Origin: Bacillota bacterium
GTDB lineage: Bacteria > Bacillota > UBA4882 > UBA8346
DNA length: 64,000 bases
Assembly: GCA_023400055.1 (NCBI GenBank)
Contig: JAEXFN010000021.1
Coordinates: 73,719-137,718 of the forward strand
Direction: 5' to 3'
Below, piece by piece: positions 43,179 through 51,640 of the stretch. Position numbers and translations under genes: made by a program. The stretch's first letter is position 1. Each line of letters begins with the position of its first letter. Under the pieces are notes generated by a model that saw only the letters and a list, made by a program, of their open reading frames with translations, did not search any database and was not told the origin of the DNA.

Positions 43179-44654
43179 ATGGCTAACAGACAACGACCGA
43201 ACATACTATGGTATTGCACGGATCAACAACGGTTTGACACCATTCATGCGCTGGGCAATCCCGAAATTCATACCCCCAATTTGGATATTTTGGTTGAAAA
43301 CGGAGTGGCATTCACTCAAGCTTATACACAATCTCCCGTTTGCACACCCAGTCGGGCCACATTTCTGACCGGACGTTATCCCAGCACTCATCATGTGCAA
43401 CGGAACGGCAACGATTATTTCCCTCCCAGCGAAAAACTGGTAACCAAGATTCTGGCCGAAGGAGGGTACGATTGCGGCTTGGCGGGGAAACTCCATCTAT
43501 CGCGGGCCAAGGGGCGCATAGAAATTCGACCGGATGACGGATATCGCGAGTTCTACTGGAGCCAGCACCATCGCCCGGATTGGCCGCAGGGTCATGCCTA
43601 TGCGGACTGGCTGAAAAATGAAAAGGGAATCGATCCGCATGAATTATACTCGAGCTTGAAAAAACCTTACGGCCCGGGCGTGCCCGTTGAATATCATCAA
43701 ACGACCTGGTGCAGTGAGATGGCGATTCATTTCATCACCGAGAGACGTCATCAACCGTGGATGATGAGTATCAACCCGTTTGATCCCCATCCGCCCTTTG
43801 ATCCGCCGCGAGAATATCTCAATCGGTATAATCCGTGGGAATTAACGCCGCCTTTATTTCGGGAAAACGATATCGAGCGACAAAAGGCTTTTACAAAAAT
43901 TGATCAACAGACGGTTAAAGCGGTTAATCCACTGCTCTATGACCCTAAACAAGTGACGAAGGAAGTTGATCCGGGCACAATGGATCATATTTCTCCGGAA
44001 AGTTACGACGGCTTAGTCGTTAAGGCATGTTACTACGCGATGATCGAATTGATCGACTATCAATTGGGCCGGATCATTGAGGTTCTTAAACAAACCGGTC
44101 AATATGAGAAAACGATTATTATTTTTCATAGCGATCATGGGGAACTGTTGGGCGACCATGGGTTGATTTATAAAGGCTGCCGTTTTTTTGAAGGGTTGGT
44201 TCACGTGCCGCTAATCATGGCCTGGCCGGGTCATTTCCAATCGGGATTGCGCAGCAATGCCTTAGTTGAATTAGTCGATCTTCCGGAAACTATACTGGAG
44301 GCCGCCGGCTTGGAAGTTCCTTACTTTATGCAAGGAAAATCATTAATGCCGATTTTAACCGGAAGGGCGGATCCGGGTCTTCACAAACCACATGTTGTTT
44401 CGGAATATAATGACGCACTTGGTGGCCTTAACGCCACTCATGGCTCGATGTATTTCGACGGACGTTACAAAATTATAGCTTATCACGGACAGGAGATCGG
44501 TGAAATTTATGATTTGAAGAATGATCCGGGCGAATTCGAAAATCTTTGGGATAATCCCGCTTACAAAGACTTGAAATTATTGCTTCTAAAAAAACATTTT
44601 GACGCGATGATGTTGACCAGTAGCGCCGGTATCGAACGTACCGCGGTATATTAA
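43179..44654 (+). CDS. Sulfatase, Cys-type, cytoplasmic
   Basis: A 491-residue alkaline-phosphatase-superfamily sulfatase. The maturation motif is SPVCTPSRATFLTGRYP (C-x-P-x-R). Metal ligands are DQQRF near the N-terminus and HSDHGELLGDHG in the C-terminal half. The protein starts MANRQRPNILWYCTDQQ with no signal peptide, so it would act in the cytoplasm. GGAG lies before ATG 43179; the frame is open to 43158. It follows the dehydrogenase gene, so the imported substrate may be a sulfated sugar or polyol. Confidence 0.93.
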   Translation: MANRQRPNILWYCTDQQRFDTIHALGNPEIHTPNLDILVENGVAFTQAYTQSPVCTPSRATFLTGRYPSTHHVQRNGNDYFPPSEKLVTKILAEGGYDCGLAGKLHLSRAKGRIEIRPDDGYREFYWSQHHRPDWPQGHAYADWLKNEKGIDPHELYSSLKKPYGPGVPVEYHQTTWCSEMAIHFITERRHQPWMMSINPFDPHPPFDPPREYLNRYNPWELTPPLFRENDIERQKAFTKIDQQTVKAVNPLLYDPKQVTKEVDPGTMDHISPESYDGLVVKACYYAMIELIDYQLGRIIEVLKQTGQYEKTIIIFHSDHGELLGDHGLIYKGCRFFEGLVHVPLIMAWPGHFQSGLRSNALVELVDLPETILEAAGLEVPYFMQGKSLMPILTGRADPGLHKPHVVSEYNDALGGLNATHGSMYFDGRYKIIAYHGQEIGEIYDLKNDPGEFENLWDNPAYKDLKLLLLKKHFDAMMLTSSAGIERTAVY

Positions 44655-44703
44655 ATCGTTAATCGAAACGCCGCGATATCCATATGAGGAAGGAATCTAT
44701 GTC

Positions 44704-45675
44704 ATGTTTGAACTATGTGGACTGGGAGAATTGTTAATTGATTTTACTCCGGCCGGCTTCAGTCCGGCCGGGAATCTACTTTTTGAAAGAAACCGGGCGG
44801 AAGCGTTGCCGATGTCACAGCCGCCGCCGCAAAGCTTGGCTTGCGGACAGCATTTATGGGTAAGGTCGGTCGAGATCAATTCGGGGTTTTTTTAAAAAAG
44901 TATTGGATGATCTCAATGTCGATACCACGGGGTTGCGGTTCTCCGATACGGTGAATACCACCTTGGCCTTCGTTCATCTGGATGAGACGGGGGACCGGAA
45001 TTTTAGCTTTTACCGCAATCCGGGCGCGGATATTGTATATATAGTGGAGGATATCGATTACCAGCTTATAAAAGATTCGGGAATATTTCATGTTTCATCC
45101 CTATCGCTTACACACGAGCCAGCCAGAAGCGCCACCTTTAAAGCGCTGCATTTGCGAAGAGCAACGGTCTTTGCATATCTTATGATCCCAATCTACGGCC
45201 GCCGTTATGGAGAAACCTGACGGAGGCCAAAGCGCAAATTACGTCAGTCTTGCAGTATGCCGATATCCTGAAGCTGTCCTTCGAAGAATTAGAGTTTATT
45301 TTGGGGGAAGTATCGCTCGAAGAAGGAACCTTGGAATTGATTCGCCGGGGAATAACGTTGGTCGCCGTGACCCTGGGTCCGAAAGGCTGCTTTTACCGGT
45401 TTGGAACAACTTGTTGTGGCTATATTCCCACCTATGATGTATCCGTAGTCGATACGACCGGGGCAGGAGATGCTTTTTTGGGCGCGTTACTTTATAAATT
45501 ATGGCGCGATGGGAAAAAGCTAAGCCAGTTAAGCCGGACCGAAATCGAAGCCGCCATTGATTTTGGCAATGCCGCTGGGGCACGGACCACTGTCAAAAAA
45601 GGCGCCATTCCAGCCTTGCCGATCTTGGCCGAGATCGCGGATTGTCAAAAGAGTGCGGCGAGACTTAACTTGTAG
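44704..45675 (+). pseudogene. Fructokinase-like PfkB kinase with three frameshifts
   Basis: The region encodes a full-length PfkB sugar kinase in pieces. FELCGLGELLIDFTP starts at 44704. After NLLFERN the frame changes near 44795 to GGSVADVTAAAAKLGLRTAF. It changes again in a T7-A6 run near 44890 to KVLDDLNVDTTGLRF and near 45151 to AKSNGLCISYDPNLRPPLW, continuing through DTTGAGDAFLGAL to the end at 45675. Each shift fits loss or gain of one base in a short run. It is the last gene of the ROK operon and would have phosphorylated the sugar. Sequencing error is possible but three events in one gene suggest true loss. Confidence 0.85.
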
Positions 45676-46039
45676 GCAAGCAAAAGTAAAAATCACGTAA
45701 GGATGAGAGTTGGAGATGCTTTTGAGCAGAATTGGTTTTAAATCCGTTGAATCCGCGCAATCCTGACTGATCCTGGTTCAAACGATCATTTTAATCGTTT
45801 TGTGGATAAGTGATCTAGTTGAAGAACTGAAAGAGATCGTTTTGTGAATAAACGATCTCTTTTTGTGAATAAGTGAGCTCATTTAGTCGTTCAACAAGCT
45901 TATTTTGTGGATAAAAGAGCTCGTTTTGTTAATCAATGAGCTCTTTTTGTGAATAAGTGATTTGTTTTTGTGGATAAACGAAATCGTCGAACACAGTTAA
46001 TGATCTTGAACAGAAAGGCCATACATTTACTCAATTAAT
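45676..46039. other. Convergent intergenic region with array E
   Basis: Between the kinase pseudogene and the convergent lacI-type gene. Apart from the array I see no gene or clear terminator. Confidence 0.55.
45793..45990. repeat. Tandem array E, 21-bp unit, about 9 copies
   Basis: A degenerate repeat centred on TTTTGTGAATAA or TTTTGTGGATAA. The GTG(A/G)ATAA element or its variants occurs at 45802, 45844, 45865, 45886, 45907, 45928, 45949 and 45970, all multiples of 21 bp apart. Units often also contain GAGCTC or GATC. Rotated, it loosely resembles array A (GCTTGTTGAGTGACTGA against GCTCGTTTTGTGAATAA). Confidence 0.85.
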
Positions 46040-47071
46040 CTAAAAATCTAAAGATTCTCCCACATTAATTTGGGTCTGTGTATAAATTTTAGAACTTGTA
46101 GGTTTTTGGCTTGAAATAAGATAATCGCTGATTAATTTAATTGCGGTATATCCTTGCTTAAAAGGCTCTTGACAAAGGACTGCGGAAATTATGCCCTCTG
46201 ATAAGTATTTACGATTTGTTTCTGTTAAATCAAAAGTAATAATTTTAACTTTATCGGCGAATCCGTTCTCAATTACGGCCCGGATTCCACCGCTAGTTCC
46301 TGCGGCAACAAAAAATAAGACATCAACGTCGGGTTGATCTTTTAAGAGTTGCGATACTTTGTTGTAGGATATTATATTGTCATCCTGATTTTCAACAATA
46401 CTACACAGATTCATATGAGGATATTTTTGCGCAATTACCGCTTTCAAGCCATCAATACGTTGTTTATGGCCGAGCATTTTCAGAGAACCAGCTATTACCC
46501 CAATAACAGACTTTCCATTGGTTATCAAAGAAATCAAATCTGCAGCAATCCTACCAGACTTCTCATGATTACAGCCCACATACGCCAGATAATCGACCCC
46601 ACTGATATCCGCAGTTACCGCGACCACGATGACGCCGGCTTCAATAACTTCATTAAGTTTGGCAATAATCACTTCATCATTGATGGGAGTGATTGCGATT
46701 GCGTTGACATTATTCTGCAGCATATCATTGATGAGGTCCAGCTGAGTTTGAACATTAAAACCTTTGGACGCCTTAATAATCACGGAAATGCCAAAGGTGG
46801 CATATTCTTCTGCTGCCTGTTTGGCTCCGGCGATGACATCTTCAAAGAAATTGTTTCCTATCGAATTAATGATGCATCCTATTTTGTAATTTTTATGGCG
46901 GTTAGCAAGAGATTTGGCCGCAAGATTAGGCTTATATCCCATTGATTCAGCCAGTGCACAGATACGCATCTGCGTTTTAGGGTCTACTCTTCCGTGCCCG
47001 CTCAATGCCCTGTAGACAGTAGCCCTTGATACGCCTGCCATGTAGGCAAGATCTTTCATGGTGGCGGACAT
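46040..47071 (-). CDS. LacI-family transcriptional regulator
   Basis: A 343-residue repressor. The helix-turn-helix is MKDLAYMAGVSRATVYRALSG, followed by a hinge region (MGYKPNLAAKSLANR) and a ribose-binding-protein-like sensor domain (IGCIINSIGNNFFEDVI, GIISAVLCQEP). GGAG lies 8-9 nt before the ATG. It is divergent from the first TauA-like transporter operon and two copies of a shared motif lie in between, so it probably controls that operon. Confidence 0.92.
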   Translation of the reverse strand: MSATMKDLAYMAGVSRATVYRALSGHGRVDPKTQMRICALAESMGYKPNLAAKSLANRHKNYKIGCIINSIGNNFFEDVIAGAKQAAEEYATFGISVIIKASKGFNVQTQLDLINDMLQNNVNAIAITPINDEVIIAKLNEVIEAGVIVVAVTADISGVDYLAYVGCNHEKSGRIAADLISLITNGKSVIGVIAGSLKMLGHKQRIDGLKAVIAQKYPHMNLCSIVENQDDNIISYNKVSQLLKDQPDVDVLFFVAAGTSGGIRAVIENGFADKVKIITFDLTETNRKYLSEGIISAVLCQEPFKQGYTAIKLISDYLISSQKPTSSKIYTQTQINVGESLDF

Positions 47072-47110
47072 AAGTTATACTCCATTTCCTACAGTTATTT
47101 TTTTATTTAT

Positions 47111-47139
47111 AGTTTATGAGAACATAATGAGGATGTCAA
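47111..47139 (-). promoter_or_regulatory. Promoter of the lacI-type gene
   Basis: On the minus strand TTGACA (47139-47134) and TAAACT (47116-47111) with a 17-bp spacer. Confidence 0.7.
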
Positions 47140-47151
47140 GATTAATCTTTG

Positions 47152-47170
47152 TGACATACGTGGACGCAAA
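47152..47170. promoter_or_regulatory. Putative LacI-type operator, copy 1
   Basis: TGACATACGTGGACGCAAA, 12 bp upstream of the regulator's -35 box. It matches copy 2 at 16 of 19 positions by direct comparison. Confidence 0.55.
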
Positions 47171-47314
47171 AGAATTAGAATGTTTCCTCTGTTTTTACAT
47201 GAGCATTACAATATGAGTACTTTTTGTTGAGAAATCGACCTATTTTCTAATTAAACACCGGGTATATTCATTAAATATTTATTACATATCGATATCAAAT
47301 AAAAGATATAAATG

Positions 47315-47343
47315 TTGACACACGTGACCGCAAATGCTATTCT
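47315..47343 (+). promoter_or_regulatory. Promoter and operator copy 2 of transporter operon 1
   Basis: TTGACA at 47315-47320 and TATTCT at 47338-47343, 17-bp spacer. The motif TGACACACGTGACCGCAAA (47316-47334) with a central CACGTG overlaps the -35 box and spacer, a position that suits repression. Confidence 0.7.
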
Positions 47344-47383
47344 GAAGATACCAAATTTAAGTTAGGAGAAAGGGGCGGCTGTA

Positions 47384-48430
47384 ATGAAAAAGGCAATTGT
47401 TTTGTTATTGGTTTCTGCTTTATGCTTATTCGCGGTAGTAGAATGTAGCGCGAAGTCCTCATCTTCCAGTAAAGAACCCGTAAAGTTGAATGTGGGTGTT
47501 CTTGCAGCTCAGACTGCTTTACCTGTCGTGGATATTGTCAATCATGGACTCGATAAAAAAAACGGCATAGAATTAAATTTGATCAGTTTTACAGATGGGG
47601 CACCGATGAATGAAGCCATGGCGGCGGGAAAAATCGATGTTTCATTTATCGGTGCTGCCGCCGTTATTGCGTTGGCAAACTATAATTCAAAGATGATCGC
47701 CGAGTTAAGCAACGACACCATAGCGATAAACCTTAACGCCAGGACGGGAAGTAAAATCGTTCAGAAAAAGGGAGTAAATAAAGAGTATCCGAATATTTAT
47801 GGCTCAAAAGAGTCGCTCAAAGGAGCTACCGTTCTTTGCCCCGCGGGCACGCTTTCACAGTATGAAGTCACCAAATACTTAAGCGTTTTTGGATTAACGA
47901 TAGACGACATTAATTTTGTCCCGATGGATTATGCTCAGGCTTATCAGGCATTTAAAGCGGGTCAAGGAGATATTGTAGCCACGCGGTCGCCGCAGTCTTA
48001 TACCGCGACCAGCACTGATAAATTTGTTCAAATAGCCTCTCTTACAGACCTTAAATCCGTAGCAACGGCACAGATTGTTGTAAGTGAAAATGCGTATAAC
48101 ACAAAAGCGGATGCGTTGGCGACGTTGCTGAAGCTTGTTTATCGGGCTAATGATAAACTCGATAGAGATGTGGATTACGCGGCCAACCTAATGGTCAAAT
48201 GGTTTTCCAAAAATGGTCAAACGATTGACCCAACAGTTGCAAAACGGCAACTTTCCGCTAAGCCTTTCTATAAGACCTCCGATGTAAAAACCCGAAACTA
48301 TGGACAAGATTTTAAAAACACTATCGTAGGTTTTCAAATCTCCAGTGGACAGCTAGATCCTTCTTTGAGGGACAAAGTTTATTCGAATATCACTGACAGT
48401 ATTCTTGTAAAAGCAGGTTTAAAAAAGTAA
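47384..48430 (+). CDS. ABC transporter substrate-binding protein (TauA/SsuA/NMT1-like), module 1
   Basis: A 348-residue binding protein of the nitrate/sulfonate/thiamine-precursor type. The signal peptide (AIVLLLVSALCLFAVV) ends near ECSAKSSSSS; the residue before Cys is Glu, so the lipobox is not canonical. The mature part has FTDGAPMNEAMAAGKIDVSFIGAA, where GKIDV and the loop before it form the ligand pocket, and MDYAQAYQAFKAGQGDI. Similar to the module 2 protein at 57739. The ligand may be a small anion such as a sulfonate or sulfate ester. Confidence 0.88.
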   Translation: MKKAIVLLLVSALCLFAVVECSAKSSSSSKEPVKLNVGVLAAQTALPVVDIVNHGLDKKNGIELNLISFTDGAPMNEAMAAGKIDVSFIGAAAVIALANYNSKMIAELSNDTIAINLNARTGSKIVQKKGVNKEYPNIYGSKESLKGATVLCPAGTLSQYEVTKYLSVFGLTIDDINFVPMDYAQAYQAFKAGQGDIVATRSPQSYTATSTDKFVQIASLTDLKSVATAQIVVSENAYNTKADALATLLKLVYRANDKLDRDVDYAANLMVKWFSKNGQTIDPTVAKRQLSAKPFYKTSDVKTRNYGQDFKNTIVGFQISSGQLDPSLRDKVYSNITDSILVKAGLKK

Positions 48431-48478
48431 AAGTGATGGGTAGCGAATAGTGCCCCGATTAAAAGCCTTGATTAAATA

Positions 48479-48518
48479 TGCATCCGTCAGCTCGTCACAT
48501 GATAAACTGACGGATGCA
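48479..48518 (+). terminator. Hairpin after binding protein gene, module 1
   Basis: TGCATCCGTCAG (48479-48490) pairs perfectly with CTGACGGATGCA (48507-48518). There is no T-run, so it probably stabilises or attenuates rather than ending transcription. Confidence 0.65.
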
Positions 48519-48541
48519 GTCATAAATAGGGGGAATCGTTT

Positions 48542-49315
48542 TTGAAAACTAGCCTAGCGTACAAGATAATCGCCGTCATATCAATCGCTGTCTTTTTGGC
48601 GATATGGTATTTCATAACCGATGGTCTTAAATTATTCCCGGCAAGTACCTTTCCCAGCCCGGTGAAGGTTCTCCAAGCTTTCATTAAGAAGTTTTATGTG
48701 AAACTCCCGGATGGAGGAACACTGTTCACGCATTTGATCGCCAGTTTACAGGTGGTTTTATATGGCTACATTCTGGGCGTAGTAATCGGTGTCCCACTCG
48801 GAATATTCATGGGTTGGTATAGAAAGGTAGATTTGATAGTAAAACCACTGTTTGATTTGATTAGGCCGATTCCACCGGTCGGTTGGATTCCGATAATGAT
48901 TCTTTGGTTGGGCATCGGGATCACTGCCAAAGCAATGGTCATATTCGTTTCTGCGGTGACGCCGTGTATCATCAATTCTTACACGGGCATTAAGCAGACG
49001 AGTCAAGTACATATCTGGGTGGCTAAGACCTTTGGAGCGAGTAACAGAAGGACGCTTATCAAAGTAGGGTTGCCTTCAGCCTTGCCAATGATTTTTACCG
49101 GACTAAAAGTTTCACTGGGCGCATCGTGGATGGCTGTGGTTGCTGCCGAAATGCTTGCTTCCACCAAAGGCCTCGGCTATATGATACAAATGAACAGAAT
49201 GGTAGGCAGAGCTGATAATATTATCGTCGGCATGATCACGATAGGTTTGGTCGGCGCACTGCTTACATTTATACTTGAAAGACTGGAAAAACGTTTTGTG
49301 AGAGGCAGGCATTGA
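48542..49315 (+). CDS. ABC transporter permease A (SsuC/TauC-like), module 1
   Basis: A 257-residue permease of the TauC/SsuC class with about six helices (first IIAVISIAVFLAIWYF). The conserved loop is KTFGASNRRTLIKVGLPSALP, and DLIRPIPPVGWIPIMILWLG is the family signature. The start is TTG 48542, with GGGGG 8 nt upstream. Its stop TGA overlaps the next ATG. Confidence 0.9.
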   Translation: MKTSLAYKIIAVISIAVFLAIWYFITDGLKLFPASTFPSPVKVLQAFIKKFYVKLPDGGTLFTHLIASLQVVLYGYILGVVIGVPLGIFMGWYRKVDLIVKPLFDLIRPIPPVGWIPIMILWLGIGITAKAMVIFVSAVTPCIINSYTGIKQTSQVHIWVAKTFGASNRRTLIKVGLPSALPMIFTGLKVSLGASWMAVVAAEMLASTKGLGYMIQMNRMVGRADNIIVGMITIGLVGALLTFILERLEKRFVRGRH

Positions 49316-50109
49316 TGATGAGAACCAGGTCATTCAAAGGATCAAATGCGGAAGCGCTTATTTATGCAATCTTATCAATATGCGGGTTGATTATAATTTG
49401 GGCAGTTTTAGTAAACTTTACTGCAATGAAAAAAATCATGCCCGATCCTTTCACGGTTTTTAATCGGTTCTTTATTTCTTTTGTAAAATCGATTGGAACC
49501 TACATCCTTCCCATACAAATTTTATATAGCCTGAAGCGTGTGTTCGTAGGATATTTGCTGGCATGTGCTATTGGAATACCCTTAGGCCTCCTCATGGGGT
49601 GTTCCAAGCTGGGAAATGCGATAATTCGTCCAATTTTTGAGCTCATACGGCCTATACCTGGACTTGCGTGGATTCCACTGGCGATCCTCTGGTTCGGTAT
49701 CGATGAAGCGCCAAAGTATTTTATTATTTGTATCAGCGCAATTGTCAGTATAATCCTTAATACCTATTCAGGCGCAAGAGCAGTCGATAATACACTGTTG
49801 GGAGCCGCCAGGATGCTGGGAGCCAGAAGCTTTAAATTATTTCTAAATGTGACACTACCTGCATCGGTTCCTCAAATTTTTGCTGGCCTGCAGGTGGGTC
49901 TGTCCTCTAGCTGGATGGCTGTCATTGCGGCAGAGATGATCCGTTCCAATGAAGGTTCCGGATGGGTTATAATAACCGGAATGGCAAACGGAGACACCGT
50001 TCAGATTATAGTTGGCATGATTTCCATCGGATTGGTCGGCCTACTATTAGCCCAAATATTAAGAGCTATTGAGAGGAGGCTTTGTTCATGGAATATCCAG
50101 GGGAGATAG
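49315..50109 (+). CDS. ABC transporter permease B (SsuC/TauC-like), module 1
   Basis: A 264-residue second permease, distinct from permease A. The signature is ELIRPIPGLAWIPLAILWFG and the ATPase-contact loop is RMLGARSFKLFLNVTLPASVP. The start codon overlaps the preceding stop (ATG 49315, or 49318). Most TauC-type importers use one permease gene as a homodimer, so two different permeases imply a heterodimer. Confidence 0.9.
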   Translation: MMRTRSFKGSNAEALIYAILSICGLIIIWAVLVNFTAMKKIMPDPFTVFNRFFISFVKSIGTYILPIQILYSLKRVFVGYLLACAIGIPLGLLMGCSKLGNAIIRPIFELIRPIPGLAWIPLAILWFGIDEAPKYFIICISAIVSIILNTYSGARAVDNTLLGAARMLGARSFKLFLNVTLPASVPQIFAGLQVGLSSSWMAVIAAEMIRSNEGSGWVIITGMANGDTVQIIVGMISIGLVGLLLAQILRAIERRLCSWNIQGR

Positions 50110-50861
50110 CAAATGCCATAATTGACTGCACGAAAGTATCAAAAATTTTTCTAACACAGAACACAAAGTTAGAAGTCATCAAAGATATTTCTGTTCAGGT
50201 ACAAAAAAACGAATTTGTAGTGATTTTAGGGCCTGGGCAGTGTGGTAAAACAACATTGGTAAATTTAATTGCCGGTTTGGATCTTCCAAGCAAAGGTGAA
50301 ATTCGGGTTAATGGCAAAAAAGTCGTGGGGCCAGATCCGGATAGAGGAGTCGTGTACCAGAAGACAGCATTGTTTCCGTGGTTTACGGTGATGGGCAATG
50401 TGGAATTCGGACCCAGGATGAGAGGAATTTCCAAAAAAGAGCGCAAGGAAAAAGCACAGTATTATATCGATTTAGTGGGGCTCACTAATTTTGAAAAAGC
50501 TTATCCAATTAAACTTTCCGGAGGGATGCGGCAGCGCGTCGGCATCGCCAGAGCTTATTGTAATGACCCCTCGGTCATGTTGATGGATGAGCCTTTTGGT
50601 CACCTTGATGCGCAGACTCGATATTTAATGCAGAAAGAGTTGGAGCGCATTTGGAGCAAAGAAAAAAGAACAGTAGTATTTGTAACCAATAACATAGAGG
50701 AAGCCATCTATTTGGCAGATAAGATCATTCTCTTATCGAATTGCCCTTCAACGATTAGAGAAGAATTTACAGTCGATTTGTCGAGGCCGAGAAGTTACGT
50801 TTCGCCAGATTTCCTCGAACTAAGACGAAAAATCACAAGTGTTATGGAAAAAGCGAGATAG
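50088..50861 (+). CDS. ABC transporter ATPase A (SsuB/TauB-like), module 1
   Basis: A 257-residue ATPase. Walker A reads GPGQCGKTT (Q where Gly is usual), the Q-loop VVYQKTALFPW, the signature LSGGMRQRVGIARAY is intact, Walker B is LMDEPFGHLDAQTR and the H-loop is FVTNNIEEA with Asn in place of His. ATG 50088 lies 8 nt after GGAGG and overlaps permease B by 22 bp. It pairs with ATPase B. Confidence 0.92.
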   Translation: MEYPGEIANAIIDCTKVSKIFLTQNTKLEVIKDISVQVQKNEFVVILGPGQCGKTTLVNLIAGLDLPSKGEIRVNGKKVVGPDPDRGVVYQKTALFPWFTVMGNVEFGPRMRGISKKERKEKAQYYIDLVGLTNFEKAYPIKLSGGMRQRVGIARAYCNDPSVMLMDEPFGHLDAQTRYLMQKELERIWSKEKRTVVFVTNNIEEAIYLADKIILLSNCPSTIREEFTVDLSRPRSYVSPDFLELRRKITSVMEKAR

Positions 50862-50874
50862 AGGGAGTGCTTTC

Positions 50875-51609
50875 ATGAGCAAAGTCGAAGTAAAGAACCT
50901 TACTAAAAGCTTTGAGGATTTACTGGTCTTAGATAACGTATCCTTTGATGTAAAGGACGGTGAGTTTTTATGTATCGTAGGGCCAACTGGCTGCGGAAAA
51001 ACAACATTTTTAAACAGCCTGGTCAAACTGTACGATATCGACGAAGGTAAAATTTTAATCAATGATGAGAACGTAAGCCTCAAAAAGCACAGTATTGCCT
51101 ATATCATGCAGGAATATTCTTGTATGTCATGGCTTACCGTTCGGGAGAATGTCATGTTTGGTCTTCAAATAAAGAACGTCGACAAAAAGACATTGGAAAG
51201 GGATACAGACGAGGCTATATCCTTGGTGGGACTGGAGGCATTTCAAAACTATTATCCCACCCAGTTATCGGCCAGCATGCTCCAACGGGTTTCGATAGCC
51301 AGAGCATTTGCGGTGAGGCCTGAACTTTTACTTATGGATGAACCATATGGACAGCTTGATTTAGAATTGCGCTTCAAACTTGAAGATGAGCTAATCAATC
51401 TTTGGGAAAAAACCAAAACTACCATTATTTTTATCACTCATAACATTGAAGAAGCCGTTTACCTTAGCGAAAGAATATTGGTCCTCACCAACAAACCTAC
51501 CAAAATTAAAACTGAAATTGAAAATAAACTTATACGTCCAAGAGACGTTACCACTCCCGAATTTGTGGAAGTGAGAAATCGAGTAACCGATCTGATTAAG
51601 TGGTGGTAA
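50875..51609 (+). CDS. ABC transporter ATPase B (SsuB/TauB-like), module 1
   Basis: A 244-residue ATPase with canonical Walker A (GPTGCGKTT), Q-loop (YIMQEYSCMSW), Walker B (LMDEPYGQLDLELR) and H-loop (FITHNIEEA), but a signature changed to LSASMLQRVSIARAF in place of LSGGQ. ATG 50875 follows GGAG by 7 nt; the frame is open to 50839. It pairs with ATPase A, so the two ATP sites differ. Confidence 0.92.
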   Translation: MSKVEVKNLTKSFEDLLVLDNVSFDVKDGEFLCIVGPTGCGKTTFLNSLVKLYDIDEGKILINDENVSLKKHSIAYIMQEYSCMSWLTVRENVMFGLQIKNVDKKTLERDTDEAISLVGLEAFQNYYPTQLSASMLQRVSIARAFAVRPELLLMDEPYGQLDLELRFKLEDELINLWEKTKTTIIFITHNIEEAVYLSERILVLTNKPTKIKTEIENKLIRPRDVTTPEFVEVRNRVTDLIKWW

Positions 51610-51640
51610 ATTTGATAAAAAATTAAAGAGGTTGAATAAT

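Larger units (their letters stand above)
47072..47383. other. Divergent regulatory region of lacI-type gene and transporter operon 1
   Basis: A 312-bp non-coding region with one promoter in each direction and two related 19-bp motifs, listed separately. Confidence 0.65.
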
